Part shown: positions 39,284 through 47,231 of the stretch, piece by piece
How positions within the stretch are numbered: the stretch's first letter is position 1
How the letters are laid out: each line of letters begins with the position of its first letter
NCBI RefSeq assembly: GCF_042652645.1
Contig: NZ_JBHSGU010000002.1
Location: forward strand, 620,001-684,000
Direction of reading: 5' to 3'
DNA: 64,000 bases
From: Glaciecola siphonariae
GTDB taxonomy: Bacteria > Pseudomonadota > Gammaproteobacteria > Enterobacterales > Alteromonadaceae
Position numbers and translations under genes: made by a program
The notes under the pieces: model-generated
The model's input: only the letters and a program-made list of their open reading frames with translations
The model's database searches: none
What the model was told of the DNA's origin: nothing

Positions 39284-39319
39284 TTGACGAAAAGCTTTTT
39301 TGTACATACACTGTATGTA
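39284..39319 (+). promoter_or_regulatory. Second brnT promoter with palindromic operator, near-leaderless
   Basis: TTGACG (39284-39289), 17 bp, TACACT (39307-39312). The palindrome TACATAC-ACT-GTATGTA (39303-39319) covers the -10 and the A of the ATG. The start of transcription falls at the start codon, giving another leaderless toxin mRNA with an autorepression operator. Confidence 0.7.
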
Positions 39320-39603
39320 TGATTAAATTCGAGTGGAATGAAGCTAAAGCAGCTTCCAATCAAGTAAAACATGGAATCTCGTTCAAGGAAGCTAAGACTG
39401 CATTTTTTGACGAGAGAGCTTTGCAGTTTTTTGATAAAACAAATTCAATATTAGACGAAGACCGTTTTCTTCTATTAGGAATGAGTAATTCTTCAAAACT
39501 CCTTCTGATTTGTCATTGTGAAAGAAAAGATGGAGAAGTCATTCGTATAATCTCAGCAAGGAAGGCTACAAAATCCGAATCAAAACTTTATGGTGATTTA
39601 TGA
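39319..39603 (+). CDS. brnT: BrnT family toxin (second pair)
   Basis: This encodes 94 residues from ATG 39319; the frame opens earlier, but the palindromic promoter overlaps this start. The BrnT pattern FEWNEAKAASNQVKHGISFKEA and VIRIISARKATKSE is present. It is clearly different from the first BrnT in this island, so the two pairs are not recent copies. It overlaps its antitoxin by four bases. Confidence 0.9.
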   Translation: MIKFEWNEAKAASNQVKHGISFKEAKTAFFDERALQFFDKTNSILDEDRFLLLGMSNSSKLLLICHCERKDGEVIRIISARKATKSESKLYGDL

Positions 39604-39833
39604 AAGCCGAATATGACCTTACAAAACTTGAATCTCGCAAAAACCCTTATGCAAATAAGCTCAAAAAGTCAGTTACGATAAGACTAAGCGAAGACATAAT
39701 TGGCTATTTTAAAGGGATGTCTGATGAAACCGGTGTTCCGTATCAAAGTCTGATAAATTTATATCTCAAAGACTGCGTCCAACAGCATCGCAAGGTCGAT
39801 ATTAGCTGGCAAACTGAGATAACAAAACCATGA
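39600..39833 (+). CDS. brnA: BrnA/CopG family antitoxin (second pair)
   Basis: This encodes 77 residues. It has a short basic start (EYDLTKLESRKNPYANKLKK) and an RHH domain (SVTIRLSEDIIGYFKGMSDETG, VPYQSLINLYLKDCVQQH). It would neutralise the adjacent BrnT and bind the palindrome at 39303-39319. Its end overlaps attC-like site 4. Confidence 0.85.
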   Translation: MKAEYDLTKLESRKNPYANKLKKSVTIRLSEDIIGYFKGMSDETGVPYQSLINLYLKDCVQQHRKVDISWQTEITKP

Positions 39834-39882
39834 ACCGGATTTGTGGAAGAGCGCCACAAACCGGTTATGGTAAGTGTTATAC
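39817..39882 (+). repeat. attC-like site 4 (66 bp)
   Basis: AGATAAC and GTTATAC form the end boxes. Between them, the arm ACCATGAACCGGATTTGTGG pairs with CCACAAACCGGTTATGGT over 18 bases around AAGAGCG, leaving two extra bases (G and A) unpaired on one arm only. This one-sided pair of extrahelical bases is the hallmark used by integron integrases. Confidence 0.85.
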
Positions 39883-40233
39883 ATCGAACAGCATCAAGGA
39901 TGATTCTTAATACATTCATGAGAGTATCCAAAGAAACGAAAGGGATGCCAAAGTTATTCCGGTTTCGGCATATGCTCAACTCAATTACAAATTCACCTTG
40001 ATTCAGGCGCACAGTGTTTTCCCGCTCACAAATTTTATCTAAGGGAGGGCTTTAATATTGCAAGTCATCTTTTTTCTATAGTGGATGTAAAGGATGGCTA
40101 AAAAGGCGCTGAACACCTTCACTCCGTTCACCGAGACAGTAACGCAGCGGCGCTTCGCATTTTACCACTGCATTTGTGCCCATAAGCTTAGCTTAAGGCA
40201 ATCTCAATTTTGCGATAAAGGTAAGATTTAAAT
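39883..40233 (+). other. 351-bp stretch without a convincing gene at the right end of the island
   Basis: No ORF with a good start is visible. A GC-rich block (GCGCTGAAC near 40108 to GCGGCGCTTCGC near 40157) looks like the interior of a decayed attC, but I cannot find its end boxes. It may be the rest of a degenerate cassette. Confidence 0.4.
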
Positions 40234-40320
40234 ATGAACTGGAATCGAGAAGAAATTGCGAAAGTGTCTGGTACAAGTGATGACTTAGCCGATACTATAT
40301 ATGATTATTTACACGCTTGA
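40234..40320 (+). pseudogene. Displaced uvrC 3' end fused to a new ATG (28 aa)
   Basis: Starting at ATG 40234 (with GGTAAG upstream), the reading frame MNWNREEIAKVSGTSDDLAD... enters the second copy of the uvrC tail and stops at TGA 40318-40320. Relative to uvrC it changes VPGIS to VSGTS in the second helix-hairpin-helix, which suggests lack of selection. It is followed by the native sequence leading to pgsA. This is probably the original host uvrC end displaced by the island. Confidence 0.75.
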
Positions 40321-40324
40321 CCTT
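40245..40324 (+). repeat. Right copy of the 80-bp uvrC-end direct repeat (island boundary)
   Basis: 75 of 80 positions match 36962-37041 by my count. The differences are clustered at three codons (VPGIS to VSGTS) plus two silent changes. Confidence 0.9.
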
Positions 40325-40377
40325 CGATTCTGGTATTATCACGGCATTAAAATTAGATAAATACATAGTAGTTAATC

Positions 40378-40947
40378 ATGTGGACTGTTCCGAATATCAT
40401 CACAATCATCCGAGTGATGTTGATACCCATCTTTGTTACGGTTTATTTCTTGGATTGGAAATGGGCTCATGAAGCGGGCGCCTTTATTTTTTGGTTGGCA
40501 GCCATCACCGATTGGTTCGATGGATATTTAGCACGCAAGCTCAAGCAATCGAGCGCTTTTGGCGCATTTTTAGACCCTGTTGCCGACAAATTAATTGTGG
40601 CCGCCGCATTGCTCATGATTACGCACACTTATGCCACTCTATGGATTACCGTACCTGCGATTGTTTTGTTGATGCGCGAAATTTTTGTTTCAGCATTGCG
40701 CGAATGGATGAGCCAGCAAGGCGCCTCAGATGCAGTGAAAGTTAGTTTTATGGGTAAAGCGAAAACCATGGCGCAGATGCTTGCGCTGATTGGCTTATTG
40801 TCGGGCCTCGAATACTTTATGGGCTTTCCAATTTATTGGGTTACCCTTGGGTATATTTTACTTTGGTTTGCTGCTGTACTCTCGCTGTGGTCTATGTTTA
40901 TTTATGCCGTGTCTGGTTATAAGGCTTTGAAAGGCACAGTAAATTAG
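40378..40947 (+). CDS. pgsA: CDP-diacylglycerol-glycerol-3-phosphate 3-phosphatidyltransferase
   Basis: This encodes 189 residues (E. coli 182). The CDP-alcohol phosphotransferase motif is present as DWFDGYLARKL then GAFLDPVADK, giving the two catalytic aspartates. Several hydrophobic segments make it an integral inner-membrane enzyme for phosphatidylglycerol synthesis. It stands 53 bases downstream of the displaced uvrC end and upstream of the tRNA cluster, its usual place in gammaproteobacteria. Confidence 0.95.
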   Translation: MWTVPNIITIIRVMLIPIFVTVYFLDWKWAHEAGAFIFWLAAITDWFDGYLARKLKQSSAFGAFLDPVADKLIVAAALLMITHTYATLWITVPAIVLLMREIFVSALREWMSQQGASDAVKVSFMGKAKTMAQMLALIGLLSGLEYFMGFPIYWVTLGYILLWFAAVLSLWSMFIYAVSGYKALKGTVN

Positions 40948-41048
40948 CTGTATTTATAGCTAGCTGTATGAATTTAGCTCACATTGATGGGCATTTGTGC
41001 GAAGTGTTTAAAAATTAGCTAAACAGTGCGCTATCCTTCGATTTGTAG

Positions 41049-41076
41049 TTGACACAATATGTTTTGCAGGTAGAAT
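41049..41076 (+). promoter_or_regulatory. Promoter of the tRNA-Gly/Cys/Leu operon
   Basis: TTGACA at 41049-41054, 16 bp, TAGAAT at 41071-41076, followed by a GC-rich discriminator (GCACCGC) typical of stringently controlled stable-RNA promoters. It points to the tRNA-Gly gene starting 17 bases downstream. Confidence 0.8.
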
Positions 41077-41093
41077 GCACCGCACATTTCAGA

Positions 41094-41169
<76 letters not shown>

Positions 41170-41237
41170 ATTCTTTTATAAAGATGGTTCTGAAATGATT
41201 TGCTTTTCCAACAAGTAGCATACGTAAAGCAAAGTGC

Positions 41238-41311
41238 GGCGGAATGGCAGAATGGCTATGCAGCGGATTGCAAATCCGTGGATCTCGGTTCGACTCCGGG
41301 TTCCGCCTCCA
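41238..41311 (+). tRNA. tRNA-Cys (GCA)
   Basis: 74 nt with acceptor GGCGGAA/TTCCGCC, anticodon loop ATTGCAAAT (GCA), T loop TTCGACT and an encoded CCA. Confidence 0.98.
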
Positions 41312-41326
41312 TACCGCAAAATCAGT

Positions 41327-41413
41327 GCCCGGGTGGTGAAATTGGTAGACACAAGGGATTTAAAATCCCTCGCCAGTAATGGTGTGCCGGTTCAAGTCCG
41401 GCCCCGGGCACCA
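41327..41413 (+). tRNA. tRNA-Leu (TAA)
   Basis: 87 nt with acceptor GCCCGGG/CCCGGGC, a long variable arm, anticodon loop TTTAAAA (TAA), T loop TTCAAGT and an encoded CCA. Confidence 0.98.
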
Positions 41414-41472
41414 TATTCCTCTAGTACGTCCACGAATACTCCGTTTTTTATGTCAAATATGTGGCAACCCGC

Positions 41473-41529
41473 CTTAAATGGTCAAATAAATTTGAGCCCG
41501 AGCGCAGTTTTTCGCGCGCCATTGAGGCC
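41473..41529 (+). pseudogene. Relic of a glycosyltransferase gene similar to 45120-45176
   Basis: 57 bases align without gaps to the glycosyltransferase gene at 45120-45176, with about 47 identities by my count. In the matching frame it reads KWSNKFEPERSFSRAIE against EWINKFKPERNFARAIE. The segment has no ORF of its own of useful length. It is probably the remnant of a second copy of that gene or of a rearrangement beside the tRNA cluster. Confidence 0.7.
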
Positions 41530-41623
41530 ATTGAACTTCAAAGTTGGGTAACTAGAAAATTACGTGCAATTATGGATCAAAGCGATGTATGCTTTGACAA
41601 TATAAGCAAGGGACTGTGCTGCC

Positions 41624-43990
41624 ATGAATAAAAATTTAACCTTTATAGTTTGTTTCGCTTTCTTAAGCCCAATTGGCTTATTTGCCTGCTCCGGCGGCTC
41701 GGATTCAGACAACGCCGATAGAGCCCCCATCACCGTCACTAACGTACCACCAGTCGCAATGAATGATGCCGCTGAAACGAGCGACGACAATAGCGTTCTT
41801 GTAGATGTCCTAAGTAATGACTCCGACCCAGATGGCGGTCCACTCTCTATTACATCCATTAGCTCAGCACCAACTAAAGGCAGCGCTGTGATAGAAGACG
41901 GAAAAATTAGATACACGCCAAATTCGGGCTCGGTTGGTGAGGATACTCTTACTTATCAAATAACGGATGGGGAGGCTAGTAACAGTGCCGTAGTTTCAAT
42001 TATGCTGACGCAAACTATTACCCTAAAAACACAGGTACTCGAGAGTTCCGTGCAGGTAGGTAGTGTCAGTATAGAAAACGAGAATGTAAGTCTTATTGAC
42101 ATAAATATCTCTGGTTCCCAGATAGAGATGGATATAGCATTCAATCAGGCAGTAGATTTTAGCATCCGTGTTAACCCTCAATCTGAGACCGCAAATTACA
42201 GTCTATTTAGCAGAACAATAAGCTTCGATGACGTTATACAAGGCTCCGATGCCAATCGCACAATCAGTTCAGAAACTTTACCCGAGCTAAACTTAAGTTT
42301 TATGTCTAGCGCCGCGCACATATTGGTATCTCGCAACACAAATACCGCCAACTCATTGTCTACAGGTCAATTCATAGATACCTTAAAAACAATAAATCCT
42401 GACTCACTTATATATTTAGCAGGCTTTTTAAAGATGCTAGTAGAGGAAAATGAACTTGCTCTTTCGCTAAATGGCGTATTGGACGCGCTATCGAACACAT
42501 CAAACAAAGACTCCGTAATGTCACTTATATCCCAACTGGCGAAAGAAAATGGTATCGATTTGTTTGAGTTTGAGCCAGCCATCGATAATGCGCAGCAAGC
42601 CATTTTAGAAAATGCTAACGGTTTTAGTGCACCAAGTATTGAAACACTATCTGCAAACTGGATCGCTGCTTTAGAACCGTCGAGAGAGGGTTTGCTTCCA
42701 GATTTTGCTAATATTTACCAATTTAAAGTAAATGGCACCGTCACCGCTAATAACGAACTTGCGGCGCCTGAAACTTTCACTTGGACATCAAATGAACAAG
42801 GTTTAACAATTAATCAAGAGCGAGAGCAGAGGACTTTGCGTTTTCTCAATCCTGATATTATCTTCGGCGAGATTTACGATATTTTTGGTAACGACACAGC
42901 TTTTTTACTATTTAATATCCTTCAGGAAAACTCTCTGCAATTTATTTCGTTTGAGCTTGTAGAAAACCAAGAAGATACGCAACTCGATTTCTATCGCATA
43001 GATGATAAGACATCACACATTCTTAAATCGACCAGCATCGAGTATAGCCTTGCATTTAATGAACTATATGTCGCTGATTATCCTGAACTAGCGAACGTCA
43101 TCGCAAATAAAAAAATTATCACTGCAGAAACTTGGTATTTAAAACCGGAGAGTTTGATCACCCGAGATAATATAAATTCTATGTTCGGTAAATGGGTAAT
43201 GCCAGCCTTAGCGAAACTATCGCCAACCTTAATCGCGCATCGTGCAAACGAATACCTTGTTTACGCTGATCAGGTAAGTTTTTTTGAATCTCAAGGCCTA
43301 AGCAGATTTGAGCAAGCAAACTTTAATTTTGAATGGTCATTTATTCAAAACAAACTCTCTTTTACGTTTGCTAATTTCCGCTTGGATATCACGCCGTTCA
43401 AGAGAAATGGCAAGGAGCTGCTCACCCGTTTCGCATTATACGAAGATGAACAGCTCTATAAACAATATGCGGGCAAAATGATTAAATTCGATGACTCAGG
43501 CGTTACCTTTGCGCAAGATATAGGGGCACAGTTACCAAGCGCTGTTGCAGCACTAGCAGGGCGTTATAGCCCTGAGCATTGGGAAGGAGACAAGTTAAAA
43601 CTAGACAGCATAAGGGCTTACGCTTTGCTACCTGATAACACATCACTTTTTGCGATTAGGGCTAACTCTCCGCTTGATGAAAGTGACCCAGGACGAGGCT
43701 TTCATGCGCAAAATGATAGGCGCTGGCGAAATGCCGTTAATTCGCACACGCTGTGGCTCGAAACATCTATAGATTCCGAACCACAGAAGGTAAGAACGTG
43801 GGAAATTATTGCGACCGAAAGCGATGGGCGTGTTCATATTTTGGAAGAAGAGAACTGGTATACGCCTATTGCCGATGAAAATAATTTATATATAAATGGA
43901 CGAAGACTTTTCCTTTATCCGCGCCTAAACACCCATTTATCCGTTGACTTATCTGAGTGGGAATCAGCTTGGTTAGAGAGAGAGTTTTAG
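41624..43990 (+). CDS. Large lipoprotein with cadherin/Ig-like N-terminal domain
   Basis: This encodes 788 residues. The signal ends with a lipobox (GLFAC|SGGSDSD), so it is lipidated. Residues about 40-130 form a tandem cadherin-like domain (VAMNDAAETSDDNSVLVDVL, NDSDPDGGPLSI, YTPNSGSVGEDTLTYQITDG), common in surface proteins of marine bacteria. The remaining 650 residues are not recognised. The gene is AT-rich compared with its neighbours. It stands alone between the tRNA cluster and another lipoprotein gene. Confidence 0.7.
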   Translation: MNKNLTFIVCFAFLSPIGLFACSGGSDSDNADRAPITVTNVPPVAMNDAAETSDDNSVLVDVLSNDSDPDGGPLSITSISSAPTKGSAVIEDGKIRYTPNSGSVGEDTLTYQITDGEASNSAVVSIMLTQTITLKTQVLESSVQVGSVSIENENVSLIDINISGSQIEMDIAFNQAVDFSIRVNPQSETANYSLFSRTISFDDVIQGSDANRTISSETLPELNLSFMSSAAHILVSRNTNTANSLSTGQFIDTLKTINPDSLIYLAGFLKMLVEENELALSLNGVLDALSNTSNKDSVMSLISQLAKENGIDLFEFEPAIDNAQQAILENANGFSAPSIETLSANWIAALEPSREGLLPDFANIYQFKVNGTVTANNELAAPETFTWTSNEQGLTINQEREQRTLRFLNPDIIFGEIYDIFGNDTAFLLFNILQENSLQFISFELVENQEDTQLDFYRIDDKTSHILKSTSIEYSLAFNELYVADYPELANVIANKKIITAETWYLKPESLITRDNINSMFGKWVMPALAKLSPTLIAHRANEYLVYADQVSFFESQGLSRFEQANFNFEWSFIQNKLSFTFANFRLDITPFKRNGKELLTRFALYEDEQLYKQYAGKMIKFDDSGVTFAQDIGAQLPSAVAALAGRYSPEHWEGDKLKLDSIRAYALLPDNTSLFAIRANSPLDESDPGRGFHAQNDRRWRNAVNSHTLWLETSIDSEPQKVRTWEIIATESDGRVHILEEENWYTPIADENNLYINGRRLFLYPRLNTHLSVDLSEWESAWLEREF

Positions 43991-44097
43991 CGCAAAACGT
44001 TGCAAACCCCTAAACACGCAGCAAATATAATCACTTTGCATATGCGCTTGTTTTAATAAATAATCAGGCATTCATACAGCCTTTATAGTAGGAAGAG

Positions 44098-44625
44098 ATG
44101 AGATACCTTTGCGTCTTACTTTTATCATGTTTATTAACTGCGTGCGGCAGCACTATGAAGGTAAGCGACACCTTTGCTAACACACAATATGAGCGTATTT
44201 TATTCACCCATTTGAGTGGCGACACTGCAAACTATGTCTATAAGCGCCTGCTGGATGAACTCGGCGGTTCAACACAAATAGAACTCATTAATCATGAGCA
44301 AGCGCTTATGGCAGCAAAGGCATTACAATTAGGCTCGCAGCTATCAACTTTGAGACCAAATGAGCTTGCTGCAGTAGCAAAATATTTAAATGCACAAGCC
44401 TATTTTACGGGCCAGGTGCGTTCTGGCGCTATGGCCATCACCGAAAGCACGACCATTCATTCCAGCATACAGCTAGACCTCGTTGACGTGCAGTCGGGTA
44501 AAACAATGACCAGCAGTTTTGTTGAGCAAACCAGTGTGTCACGCATGATGCTTGAAAGCCAAAGTTTAAAAGACGCCGCCACCAAAACCGCTCAAAGATA
44601 TGCTAAGACGCTGCAGAGCTTGTAG
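44098..44625 (+). CDS. Small lipoprotein, possible outer-membrane assembly factor-like
   Basis: This encodes 175 residues. Signal MRYLCVLLLSCLLTAC ends in a lipobox Cys. The mature part has the pattern of CsgG-like or DUF799-like lipoproteins: YERILFTHLSGDTANYVYKR, then AAVAKYLNAQAYFTGQVRSG and IQLDLVDVQSGKTM. These are commonly beta-alpha proteins anchored to the outer membrane. The exact role is unknown. Confidence 0.6.
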   Translation: MRYLCVLLLSCLLTACGSTMKVSDTFANTQYERILFTHLSGDTANYVYKRLLDELGGSTQIELINHEQALMAAKALQLGSQLSTLRPNELAAVAKYLNAQAYFTGQVRSGAMAITESTTIHSSIQLDLVDVQSGKTMTSSFVEQTSVSRMMLESQSLKDAATKTAQRYAKTLQSL

Positions 44626-44708
44626 GGCATTTTGCAAAAAATGTCTGGTGTATATTTTAAGTTTATTCGAACTCAGCTTACTTGGTATATGCAAACGGGG
44701 AGCGTGTA

Positions 44709-45767
44709 ATGTTTCTGAAAAAGTTGTTTGCCGGTAAGCAAAGCAAGCCTACAAAGATTTTGCTCGCGGGTATTGCTAAAAACGAGGCCGCTTATCTTCC
44801 TGAATGGCTATTGCATCATCTTTATTTTGGTCTCGATCACATTGACGTATTTGTAAATCGCACTAGCGATAACACGGATGAAATCTCGAGGCAGTTCGCC
44901 AGCAACAACCAGGTAAGTTTTATTAACGCAGATCATATCTTTACCGAAGGGGCAGTAAATCCACAAAAAGTCGCATATTTTAGTGCGCTTAAAACAGCTT
45001 CTGAACGCGAATTTTCGCATGTGTTGTTTTTAGATATAGATGAGTTTTGGACCCCAAAAGATTTACGTTCTTCCATCAAAGAGCTAGTTCAAACGTCAAT
45101 TGATGCCGACAGCATTAGTTTTGAATGGATAAACAAATTTAAGCCCGAGCGCAATTTTGCGCGCGCCATTGAGCCTCAGATGCGAGTTATACGTGCGCCG
45201 CAGGTAAAGTCCCTTCTTAAAACTCGCGCTAAGTTGCCTCGAGGGATGAATCCACATAATGTTGTAGACCCTAGCTTTAAATACAAGTTGGCGAATGGTG
45301 AAAACTTTGTTTGCGATGACAACCGCATGTCGAGAGTGCAGCAACATGAGTTAAGTAAACCGGTAAAAGAAGCGTTCATTGTACATCGGCCATATCGTAG
45401 CCAAATGGAGTACATCGCAAACTTAGGAAAGTTCAATCCAGAACAACAAGCAGACAACGAAGTCCCCATTAAAAGTAATCGGCGAAAGGGCTATCCAGCT
45501 GCTGATGACACTGAGCATTTGAGCTTTAATCAGGAAGCATTTGAGCGCTATGATGCATTTATGCATGCGCAAATGAGCAATTACGATGATGCGATAAAAC
45601 GGGCACAAATATTTATTCAAGCCGAATATGAGCGAGTGTTGAATATAGTTGCCGAAGCGAACCCACTGGCGAGTAAGGTGATTGAGGCATCGTTTAAAAA
45701 TATCGATTTAGTTGATGCCAAAAAAGCACTGGAGCAATTTCGTGAGCGGACAGAGGCTATCTCTTAG
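44709..45767 (+). CDS. Family 2-like glycosyltransferase
   Basis: This encodes 352 residues from ATG 44709 with a GGGAG Shine-Dalgarno; the frame opens 27 bases earlier. The start LLAGIAKNEAAYLPEWLLHH and the metal-binding DID in VLFLDIDEFW are typical of the Glyco_tranf_2_4 family. The protein is soluble. It is followed by a sulfotransferase gene, so a surface glycan with sulfate modification is a plausible product. A short relic of a similar gene is at 41473-41529. Confidence 0.8.
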   Translation: MFLKKLFAGKQSKPTKILLAGIAKNEAAYLPEWLLHHLYFGLDHIDVFVNRTSDNTDEISRQFASNNQVSFINADHIFTEGAVNPQKVAYFSALKTASEREFSHVLFLDIDEFWTPKDLRSSIKELVQTSIDADSISFEWINKFKPERNFARAIEPQMRVIRAPQVKSLLKTRAKLPRGMNPHNVVDPSFKYKLANGENFVCDDNRMSRVQQHELSKPVKEAFIVHRPYRSQMEYIANLGKFNPEQQADNEVPIKSNRRKGYPAADDTEHLSFNQEAFERYDAFMHAQMSNYDDAIKRAQIFIQAEYERVLNIVAEANPLASKVIEASFKNIDLVDAKKALEQFRERTEAIS

Positions 45768-45891
45768 TTTCCAATTGTTAATAGTGTTGCTTACATATGC
45801 CAGCAAGGCACAGTTTTTTCATGCTTTCGAGGGTGTTTGATGTATACTTTAGGCCTTAAATAAACTGCGACCATCAGAAGAATAGGTATTA

Positions 45892-47199
45892 ATGCCAGCA
45901 AGTACTGTATCCCAATATGACGTGATCGTGCATATTGGCCTTCCGAAAACAGGTTCCTCCGCCATCCAAAAATTTTGCCTTGATAATCAACGCTGGTTGA
46001 GCAAGCAGGGGGCGCATTATCCTCGTCATGGCTTAGACAAAAACGGTGTGTCGGGTGGCCATGATAAATTTTATAAGCTCATTCATGCGAATGACTTAAC
46101 GGGCGCACAAGACTATCTTAGGACTCACTTAGCAAAAGCCAAGAAAAAGCAGCAACAACTGATTATTTCCAGTGAAGGTCTGCACCTGCATGCAGAGGCG
46201 ATGGCGCATGTGTTACAGGGTGTTTCAGCAGCTATCGTAGGTTTTGTAAGGCATCCTTTCGACTCTCTTTTTTCAGGCTACAATCAAATGGTTAAGCGTC
46301 ATTATCAGACGCAGCCACTCGACGACTATGTATATGCTGCGACGAAGGTTGCAAAGCCTATTTTAGAAGGGCGTACGTTATTTGAGTTTGCCGAAAAGTT
46401 TTCAGAACATTTTATTACGCTGCCTTATCATTCCGACTTAACTGGTCCATCTTCTGTATTGCATCAGTTTTTTAATTTATTAGGGTTTGATACTCAGTAT
46501 GTCACCAAAAATACCGAAGCAAAAAAAATCAATAGCGGCTACAGCGCATCGGCACTTGAGTTTAAGCGCCTGCTTAATTATGTGCTGAGTGAAGAAGATA
46601 GGCGACTTAATTCACAAGTCGATCATGAGCTGCAGGCGCTGTGTGATGATGGGCGATTTTCTTCTGCATCACTGCGCGATACCTTAGCAGCAGAAAGCTT
46701 TGTTGCGCTTGATAAAAAATTCTCTGTTTCGGTAGACAAAATACAGTCAAGCTTTGGGATTTTGCTACCAAAACCTAAGCTCGACGAGACACGCCATTTT
46801 TCGTCCCTCGACATGCTCTGTGAAATCACGGATATCGTTAAACATTTTAAATCAAAGCAAAAACGGCTCTATGAGACTTTGAAGGACAGGGTGGTAAGCA
46901 ATAGTTGGAAACATATAGACGCTGATAAGCAAAAACTTTGTGATTTATTTGACCACAGTGTCAAGCAGTCGCAAAAAGAAAAAACTGCGTTTTTTCATCC
47001 AAATGTTATCAAAGGAATGCCGAATTTCGATGCCTGCGATTTTTATCGCGAGACCGCTCGTTTGTTTTGGCAAAGAGGGGATATAAACACCGCCTACAGC
47101 TTAATTTGCCGAGCCCTTGAGCTTCGAAAAGGCCCTGTGATCAAAAAAATGCATGCCGACATTGAGGCCGAGTATCAAGCCAGCCAGTCTGGCAATTAA
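45892..47199 (+). CDS. Sulfotransferase family protein
   Basis: This encodes 435 residues. The PAPS-binding P-loop IGLPKTGSSAIQKF is at residues about 14-27. The 3'-phosphate binding segment is VGFVRHPFDSLFSGYNQM (about 117-135), with the Arg and Ser that contact PAPS. The C-terminal half is helical and less conserved. Such enzymes transfer sulfate to glycans or other surface molecules. It stands between the glycosyltransferase and the sulfurtransferase gene. Confidence 0.8.
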   Translation: MPASTVSQYDVIVHIGLPKTGSSAIQKFCLDNQRWLSKQGAHYPRHGLDKNGVSGGHDKFYKLIHANDLTGAQDYLRTHLAKAKKKQQQLIISSEGLHLHAEAMAHVLQGVSAAIVGFVRHPFDSLFSGYNQMVKRHYQTQPLDDYVYAATKVAKPILEGRTLFEFAEKFSEHFITLPYHSDLTGPSSVLHQFFNLLGFDTQYVTKNTEAKKINSGYSASALEFKRLLNYVLSEEDRRLNSQVDHELQALCDDGRFSSASLRDTLAAESFVALDKKFSVSVDKIQSSFGILLPKPKLDETRHFSSLDMLCEITDIVKHFKSKQKRLYETLKDRVVSNSWKHIDADKQKLCDLFDHSVKQSQKEKTAFFHPNVIKGMPNFDACDFYRETARLFWQRGDINTAYSLICRALELRKGPVIKKMHADIEAEYQASQSGN

Positions 47200-47231
47200 G
47201 GCTGGGCATTTTTATCTAAGAGGACATTCTC

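Larger units (their letters stand above)
37042..40244 (+). mobile_element. Cassette island with four attC-like sites, no integrase (CALIN-like)
   Basis: The island separates uvrC from pgsA, which are normally adjacent, and is bounded by the 80-bp uvrC-end repeats. It contains same-orientation cassettes, each closed by an attC-like site: 37991-38122, 38653-38721, 39165-39277 and 39817-39882. Cargo is one unknown protein, two BrnT/BrnA pairs and one lipoprotein. No tyrosine recombinase or IntI is present in the window. The cargo is typical for sedentary chromosomal integrons, in which toxin-antitoxin cassettes stabilise arrays. Confidence 0.75.

Noticed and set aside
39743..40012. 89-codon reverse frame over attC site 4
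   Set aside because: It is antisense to the antitoxin gene and attC hairpin, with no ribosome site and no family resemblance.
40090..40180. Fifth attC-like site
   Set aside because: GC-rich partial pairing is present but I could not identify the two end boxes.
41234..41551. Open frame across tRNA-Cys and tRNA-Leu
   Set aside because: It is coded by tRNA sequence in the same strand and has no ribosome site. The relic downstream is in another context.
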